NCBI GenBank assembly: GCA_047614125.1
Contig: JBLHHI010000109.1
Coordinates: forward strand, 1 to 11,067
DNA: 11,067 nt
Reading direction: 5' to 3'
Source: JBLHHI01 sp047614125
Lineage (GTDB): Bacteria; Bacteroidota; Bacteroidia; NS11-12g; UBA9320
Position numbers and translations under genes: made by a program
Shown: piece after piece, positions 7,861 to 11,067 of the stretch
Layout of the letters: each line of letters opens with the position of its first letter
Numbering within the stretch: the first letter of the stretch is position 1
Notes under the pieces: model-generated
Database searches by the model: none
What the model saw: the letters and a program-made list of their open reading frames with translations, nothing else
Told to the model about the DNA's origin: nothing

Positions 7861-7890
7861 TTTGAGCGTTTTGTAAAAATGCGTTCTTTG
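7861..7890 (+). promoter_or_regulatory. Candidate promoter of the thioesterase pair
   Basis: A TTTG at 7861-7864 lies 18 bases before GTTCTTTG at 7883-7890. The latter keeps TTTG but not the leading TA of the consensus. The element ends four bases before the ATG at 7895, the same distance as at pdxH and recN, again implying a very short or absent leader. Confidence 0.35.
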
Positions 7891-7894
7891 CACT

Positions 7895-8308
7895 ATGGTG
7901 TACTCCAAAAATATTAAAGTTCGTGGATATCACTGCGATGCCTACGGACATGTAAACAACGCTCGGTATCTCGAGTTTTTTGAAGAAGCCCGGTGGCAGG
8001 CCTTAGAAGAGGCCAAGGTCATTGAATTGATTACAAAAAAGGGTCTATTATTCTTCATTGTTCACATCGATTTAACCTTTAAGAAATCGGTAGAAAATAA
8101 CGCTGAAGTGCGAATAGAAACCACACTTTTTCAGCACGATCGCAAAACCATCACCTTTGAACAACGAATGATTTCGGCACAAAACATGGTGACCACCGTT
8201 GCCCTCGTACGCTTTGTTTTGTTTGATACAGCAACATCACGGGCGTTACGGCTTACCGAAGAACACCTTGCTTTGTTTAAAAGCTTTGAACCCGATAAAT
8301 CAATATAA
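7895..8308 (+). CDS. Acyl-CoA thioesterase, hotdog fold (YbgC/FadM-like)
   Basis: The 137-residue protein has the 4-hydroxybenzoyl-CoA thioesterase-type hotdog fold and should hydrolyse acyl-CoA thioesters in the cytosol. The key motif is CDAYGHVNNARYLEFFEEAR at 14-33. Asp15 is the probable catalytic acid, and GHVNNARY is the start of the central hotdog helix. The remainder, with strands ending in TVALVRFVLFD, fits the curved sheet. Length is typical. The substrate chain length cannot be read from sequence. A second hotdog gene begins two bases after its stop codon, so the pair is very likely co-transcribed. The start ATG gives the usual spacing of about a dozen residues before the catalytic Asp. 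Confidence 0.9.
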   Translation: MVYSKNIKVRGYHCDAYGHVNNARYLEFFEEARWQALEEAKVIELITKKGLLFFIVHIDLTFKKSVENNAEVRIETTLFQHDRKTITFEQRMISAQNMVTTVALVRFVLFDTATSRALRLTEEHLALFKSFEPDKSI

Positions 8309-8310
8309 CC

Positions 8311-8733
8311 ATGGCACGAGTATCTATACAACCCATTACAAATGAGGTGTTTACAACCTCATTAACCATTCGAGTAACCGATTTAAATTACGGAAACCAC
8401 TTAGCCAATCAGAATGTGCTGGTCTTTGCACATGAGGCTCGTATTGACTTCTTAGCCAGCTTGGGTGTAAATGAATTGGATTTTTATGGGGTCAGCCTAA
8501 TTCAAGGCGATGCGGCTGTGGTATTCAAATCAGAAGGATTTTTGAAAGACAAAATTGAAATTACCATTGGCGTAGAAGAGGTCGGAAATTCAAGCTTCGA
8601 CTTGGTTTATTTTATGTTTAATTACACTACGCAAAAACCGCTGGCCCTAGTAAAAACTGGGTTGGTATGCTTTGATTACAGCGAACGGAAGGTTCGACCA
8701 ATTCCGAAAATATTTAAGAACCTATTTGTTTAA
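8311..8733 (+). CDS. Second hotdog-fold thioesterase family protein
   Basis: This 140-residue protein is a divergent relative of its upstream neighbour. The corresponding motif reads TDLNYGNHLANQNVLVFAHEAR at 23-44: Asp24 aligns with the catalytic Asp, GNH-AN replaces GHVNN, and HEAR replaces EEAR before the helix end. The rest (GDAAVVFKSEGFLKD, then VKTGLVCFDY) fits the hotdog strands. It probably acts as a thioesterase, or as a partner subunit if the two proteins assemble together, since hotdog domains work as dimers or higher oligomers. It starts two bases after the first gene's stop. Its own last 12 bases overlap the end of the convergent thioredoxin-like gene. Function call is by family resemblance only. 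Confidence 0.82.
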   Translation: MARVSIQPITNEVFTTSLTIRVTDLNYGNHLANQNVLVFAHEARIDFLASLGVNELDFYGVSLIQGDAAVVFKSEGFLKDKIEITIGVEEVGNSSFDLVYFMFNYTTQKPLALVKTGLVCFDYSERKVRPIPKIFKNLFV

Positions 8734-9165
8734 TTTGAGCGCAGTTTTGCCATATTGAATAAAAACATCGCTGTTAACACTACCTTCTTCTTTTTGAATG
8801 AGCTTCCCATTCGCATCCAAAAATAAAAATGTTGGATATCGAGCAACTTGGTATTTCTTGCCAATGAACAAACCTTCTGCTTCTTCCATATCCACCTTTA
8901 GGTTTATAAAGTTGGAGTTGTAATACGTTCCTACACTTTTTAAGGTAAACACGTTCTTACTCATTGATTTACATGGCCCGCACCATTGGGTGTACGCATC
9001 AATGAATATCATTTTGTTTTCTGTCTTTGCCTTTTGCTTTGCTGCCTTAAACGTACCTGCAAAAAAGGTAATTCCCTCCGAATGCACTTCAGTTTTTGCT
9101 TGAACAAACAAAACCAAAATGGATAAAGCTATAAGCCCTTTGCTAAAAAGACGATTATTTTTCAT
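8722..9165 (-). CDS. Exported thioredoxin-like protein
   Basis: The protein has 147 residues from the ATG at 9165. The frame extends to a GTG four codons upstream, but the ATG directly opens a good signal peptide (MKNNRLFSKG, a hydrophobic run at 11-22, likely cleavage after VQA at about 23). The mature part is a thioredoxin domain: FIDAYTQWCGPCK at 54-66 with redox cysteines Cys62 and Cys65, and the cis-proline in RYPTF at Pro111. It resembles the Thioredoxin_7 and DsbD-C-terminal type found in many Bacteroidota periplasmic proteins. It probably reduces or exchanges disulfides in the periplasm, but the partner is unknown. It converges on and overlaps the second thioesterase gene by 12 bases. 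Confidence 0.9.
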   Translation of the reverse strand: MKNNRLFSKGLIALSILVLFVQAKTEVHSEGITFFAGTFKAAKQKAKTENKMIFIDAYTQWCGPCKSMSKNVFTLKSVGTYYNSNFINLKVDMEEAEGLFIGKKYQVARYPTFLFLDANGKLIQKEEGSVNSDVFIQYGKTALKLNK

Positions 9166-9424
9166 GGATGTTAACACTTCGAAGGTAGATTAATTTTACA
9201 TCGTTAAACGGCAAAGCCTATGAAAGAACCTTGTTTTTCGCGTAAACCTGAGTTCGGTTAATCTTTGTGGTTCAGAACGCTTGACAATATTGAGATGCGA
9301 ATGAAAGTTCATGAAAATATAACGGGCTATTTTGAACGATTTTTATGAAGCATATTGCTGTTGGCAAGTGGAAATGAGAAAATGGATTTTTTATAAAGCC
9401 GCGTATTTTTTGTTATCAATTCTT

Positions 9425-9442
9425 GGTTTACCTCAGTAAACC
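9425..9442. repeat. Perfect inverted repeat, 7-bp arms
   Basis: GGTTTAC and GTAAACC are separated by the four bases CTCA, forming a perfect palindrome. No T-run follows on either strand, so it does not look like an intrinsic terminator. It lies about 125 bases upstream of the M28 peptidase ATG and could be an operator for a dimeric regulator or a small hairpin. A 7-bp inverted repeat can also arise by chance. Confidence 0.4.
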
Positions 9443-9514
9443 TTCGAACATGATGCCTCGACTATTCAACTTAATAAAAACCTGAACGTGCAAATATTTA
9501 TCGAACTCGGGTTG

Positions 9515-9522
9515 TAATATTG
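9515..9522 (+). promoter_or_regulatory. Weak -7-like element before the M28 peptidase
   Basis: TAATATTG differs from TAnnTTTG at one position and lies 45 bases before the preferred ATG at 9568. No clear -33 element accompanies it. If real, the first in-frame ATG at 9520 falls inside the element, which supports the downstream start. Confidence 0.25.
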
Positions 9523-9567
9523 TACATATCAACACACAAAGTTGAAACAGCAAATAAAGCACATCGA

Positions 9568-10992
9568 ATGAAGATTTTTTTAGTAACGCTATCCGCATGC
9601 CTATTGTTTATGGGCATGAGAACAGGACTTCCTATTAACGACCGTTCAGATATCATTCCAACAAACAACACAACACAAGATTCACTCATGATTCGTCAGC
9701 TCTTCGATCAGGCATTGGCAAATGGCGAATCGTATAAGAACTTAGAATACTTATGCAAGGTTATTGGTCATCGTTTAAGTGGGTCGAAACAAGCGGATGA
9801 AGCCATAACATGGGGCAAAAGTGTATTGGATAAAATGCCGCTTGATCGAGTTGTCTTGCAACAAATCAACATTCCTTTTTGGGAGCGTGGCGACAAAGAA
9901 TGGGCTGCAATCAGCGAAGAATACGACATCGACTTGAGCATATCAACGCTAGGCGGCTCGGTTGGAACCGATGGGTTGCTGCAAGCTGAAGTTATTGAGG
10001 TTCATAATTTTGAAGAATTAGAAGCTCGGAAAGATGAGGTAAAAGGAAAGATTGTGTTTTACAATCGGCCCATGGATCCGCGACTAATTTCCACCTTCGA
10101 ATCGTATGGTGGGTGTGTAAACCAACGTTACTGGGGAGCCGTTGAGGCAGCAAGCTATGGTGCTGTTGCGGTTTTAGTGCGCAGCATGACGCTCTTGGAA
10201 CACGACCCGCATCCACATACCGGAAGCATGGCCTATAAAGAAGGGGTTCAAAAAATCCCATCTGCAGCAGTTAGTACTCTGGATGCCAACATGTTGCATA
10301 CTTATATTGAAAACAATGGCAGTGTTTTGATTACCATGAATTTAAATCCAGTTACCCATACCAACGTAACCTCTTACAATGTACTTGCCGAAATAAAAGG
10401 CAAAACACATCCCGAAAAGGTAATTGTTGTTGGTGGACATTTGGACAGTTGGGATGTGGGTCAAGGTGCCCATGATGATGGCGCTGGCATTGTGCACAGC
10501 ATGGAAGTATTGCGAATATTTAAAGCGGTTGGATATGAGCCCAATTACACCATTCGCGTGGTTTTATTTATGAACGAGGAGAACGGAAATATGGGGGGAC
10601 GCAGTTATGCTGACATTGCAAAAAAGAATAATGAGAACCACTTGGTAGCCATTGAAAGTGATCGTGGTGGCTTTAGTCCGCGTGGATTTAGTATGGTGGC
10701 CGATTCAAGTCAAATTGCCTTTGTACAATCGTTCCGCACCTTACTAGAACCTTACGGCTTGCATTACTTCGAGCCCGGTTATGGCGGTGTAGACATCAAT
10801 CCATTAAAGGCTCCTGAAAACTTGGTGAACCCAAAGCTCATGTTAATGGGCTTGGTTCCAGATTCGCAACGATACTTCGATTACCACCACTCTGCCGATG
10901 ATGTAATAGAAAATGTAAACAAACGCGAACTGGAACTGGGTTGCGCTTCTATGGCGGCCATGGTGTACTTGTTGGATCGACATTTGAAATAG
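9568..10992 (+). CDS. Exported M28-family zinc metallopeptidase
   Basis: The product is a di-zinc exopeptidase of the M28 clan, closest in layout to carboxypeptidase Q-like enzymes. From the ATG at 9568 it has 474 residues, beginning with a signal peptide (MKIFLVTLSACLLFMG). An in-frame ATG at 9520 would add 16 polar residues ahead of the signal, so it is less likely. A PA-like insert occupies roughly 120-265. The M28 core follows with the expected ligands: GGHLDSW with His291 and catalytic-site Asp293, AHDDGAG with Asp303, FMNEENG with Glu337 as probable general base and Glu338 as ligand, ESDRGG with Asp365, and YHHSADD with His441. All are present, so it should be active, probably releasing amino acids or dipeptides in the periplasm or outside the cell. 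A heptad repeat begins immediately after the stop codon. Confidence 0.93.
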   Translation: MKIFLVTLSACLLFMGMRTGLPINDRSDIIPTNNTTQDSLMIRQLFDQALANGESYKNLEYLCKVIGHRLSGSKQADEAITWGKSVLDKMPLDRVVLQQINIPFWERGDKEWAAISEEYDIDLSISTLGGSVGTDGLLQAEVIEVHNFEELEARKDEVKGKIVFYNRPMDPRLISTFESYGGCVNQRYWGAVEAASYGAVAVLVRSMTLLEHDPHPHTGSMAYKEGVQKIPSAAVSTLDANMLHTYIENNGSVLITMNLNPVTHTNVTSYNVLAEIKGKTHPEKVIVVGGHLDSWDVGQGAHDDGAGIVHSMEVLRIFKAVGYEPNYTIRVVLFMNEENGNMGGRSYADIAKKNNENHLVAIESDRGGFSPRGFSMVADSSQIAFVQSFRTLLEPYGLHYFEPGYGGVDINPLKAPENLVNPKLMLMGLVPDSQRYFDYHHSADDVIENVNKRELELGCASMAAMVYLLDRHLK

Positions 10993-11067
10993 GGTTAGAA
11001 GGTTGATGGTTAATGGTTGATTGTTAACGGTTTCTCGGTTTAGGGTTTAGGGTTTAGGGTTTATGGT
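10993..11067 (+). repeat. Heptanucleotide tandem repeat, telomere-like
   Basis: The array begins with the base after the peptidase stop codon and continues to the window edge. It reads as units of mostly seven bases that nearly all begin with GGTT: GGTTAGAA, GGTTGAT, GGTTAAT, GGTTGAT, TGTTAAC, GGTTTCTC, then GGTTTAG three times, GGTTTAT and a partial GGT. Two units have eight bases. The three perfect GGTTTAG units (11037-11057) are the same cyclic sequence as the plant-type telomere repeat TTTAGGG. The degenerate first half and homogeneous second half suggest ongoing slippage or conversion. The array is cut by the window end, so its full length is unknown. Confidence 0.85.

Larger units (their letters stand above)
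9166..9567. other. 402-bp intergenic region between divergent exported-protein genes
   Basis: I find no convincing gene here. The longest ATG frame I noticed on the plus strand encodes only 15 residues. The region should carry the promoters of the thioredoxin-like gene (minus strand) and the M28 peptidase (plus strand). A near-consensus -7 octamer for the former lies at 9180-9187 (minus strand TACCTTCG, one mismatch). It also holds a perfect short inverted repeat at 9425-9442. No tRNA or terminator is evident. At 402 bp it is much longer than the other gaps in the window, so a regulatory RNA cannot be excluded. Confidence 0.5.

Noticed and set aside
9520..9567. Upstream ATG of the M28 peptidase adding 16 residues
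   Set aside because: The added residues are polar and precede a clear signal peptide that starts at the ATG at 9568. The upstream ATG also overlaps a possible -7 promoter element.

Overview
The window looks like chromosomal DNA from a member of the Bacteroidota, probably a flavobacterial or Cryomorphaceae-like lineage. By eye it is moderately AT-rich. The genes lack convincing Shine-Dalgarno sequences, several are preceded by the Bacteroidota -7 promoter element (TAnnTTTG or a close variant), and YidC is of the long type typical of the phylum. The genus call is inference. I see no mobile element, CRISPR array, tRNA, rRNA or phage gene. Eleven protein genes fill most of the window.

Layout. 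Bases 1-144 hold nothing I can name. pdxH (157-786, +) makes pyridoxal 5'-phosphate and converges on yidC (890-2752, -), the inner-membrane insertase. yidC is divergent from a small unknown lipoprotein gene (2881-3471, +), followed 15 bp later by a group III truncated haemoglobin (3487-3882, +). recN (3967-5628, +) encodes the SMC-like double-strand-break repair ATPase and overlaps by 8 bp a small two-helix membrane protein gene (5621-5887, +). A polytopic membrane protein (5974-6855, +) converges on a TIGR01777-type NAD(P)-dependent epimerase (6872-7789, -). Next come two adjacent hotdog-fold thioesterase genes (7895-8308 and 8311-8733, +). The second overlaps tail-to-tail by 12 bp an exported thioredoxin-like protein (8722-9165, -). 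After a 402-bp intergenic region comes an exported M28-family zinc metallopeptidase (9568-10992, +). The window ends in a heptanucleotide tandem repeat that is partly identical to the plant-type telomere repeat.

Most genes are housekeeping or common accessory functions: cofactor synthesis, membrane biogenesis, DNA repair, acyl-CoA hydrolysis, extracytoplasmic redox and peptide degradation. They do not form one pathway. The likely transcription units are lipoprotein-haemoglobin, recN-small membrane protein, and the thioesterase pair.

I found no clearly new multi-gene system. The points most worth a second look are the telomere-like heptad array directly after the peptidase stop codon, a recurring TTTG-N(4-5)-ATG arrangement that suggests leaderless mRNAs, the unknown lipoprotein paired with a haemoglobin, and the overlapping recN-membrane protein pair.
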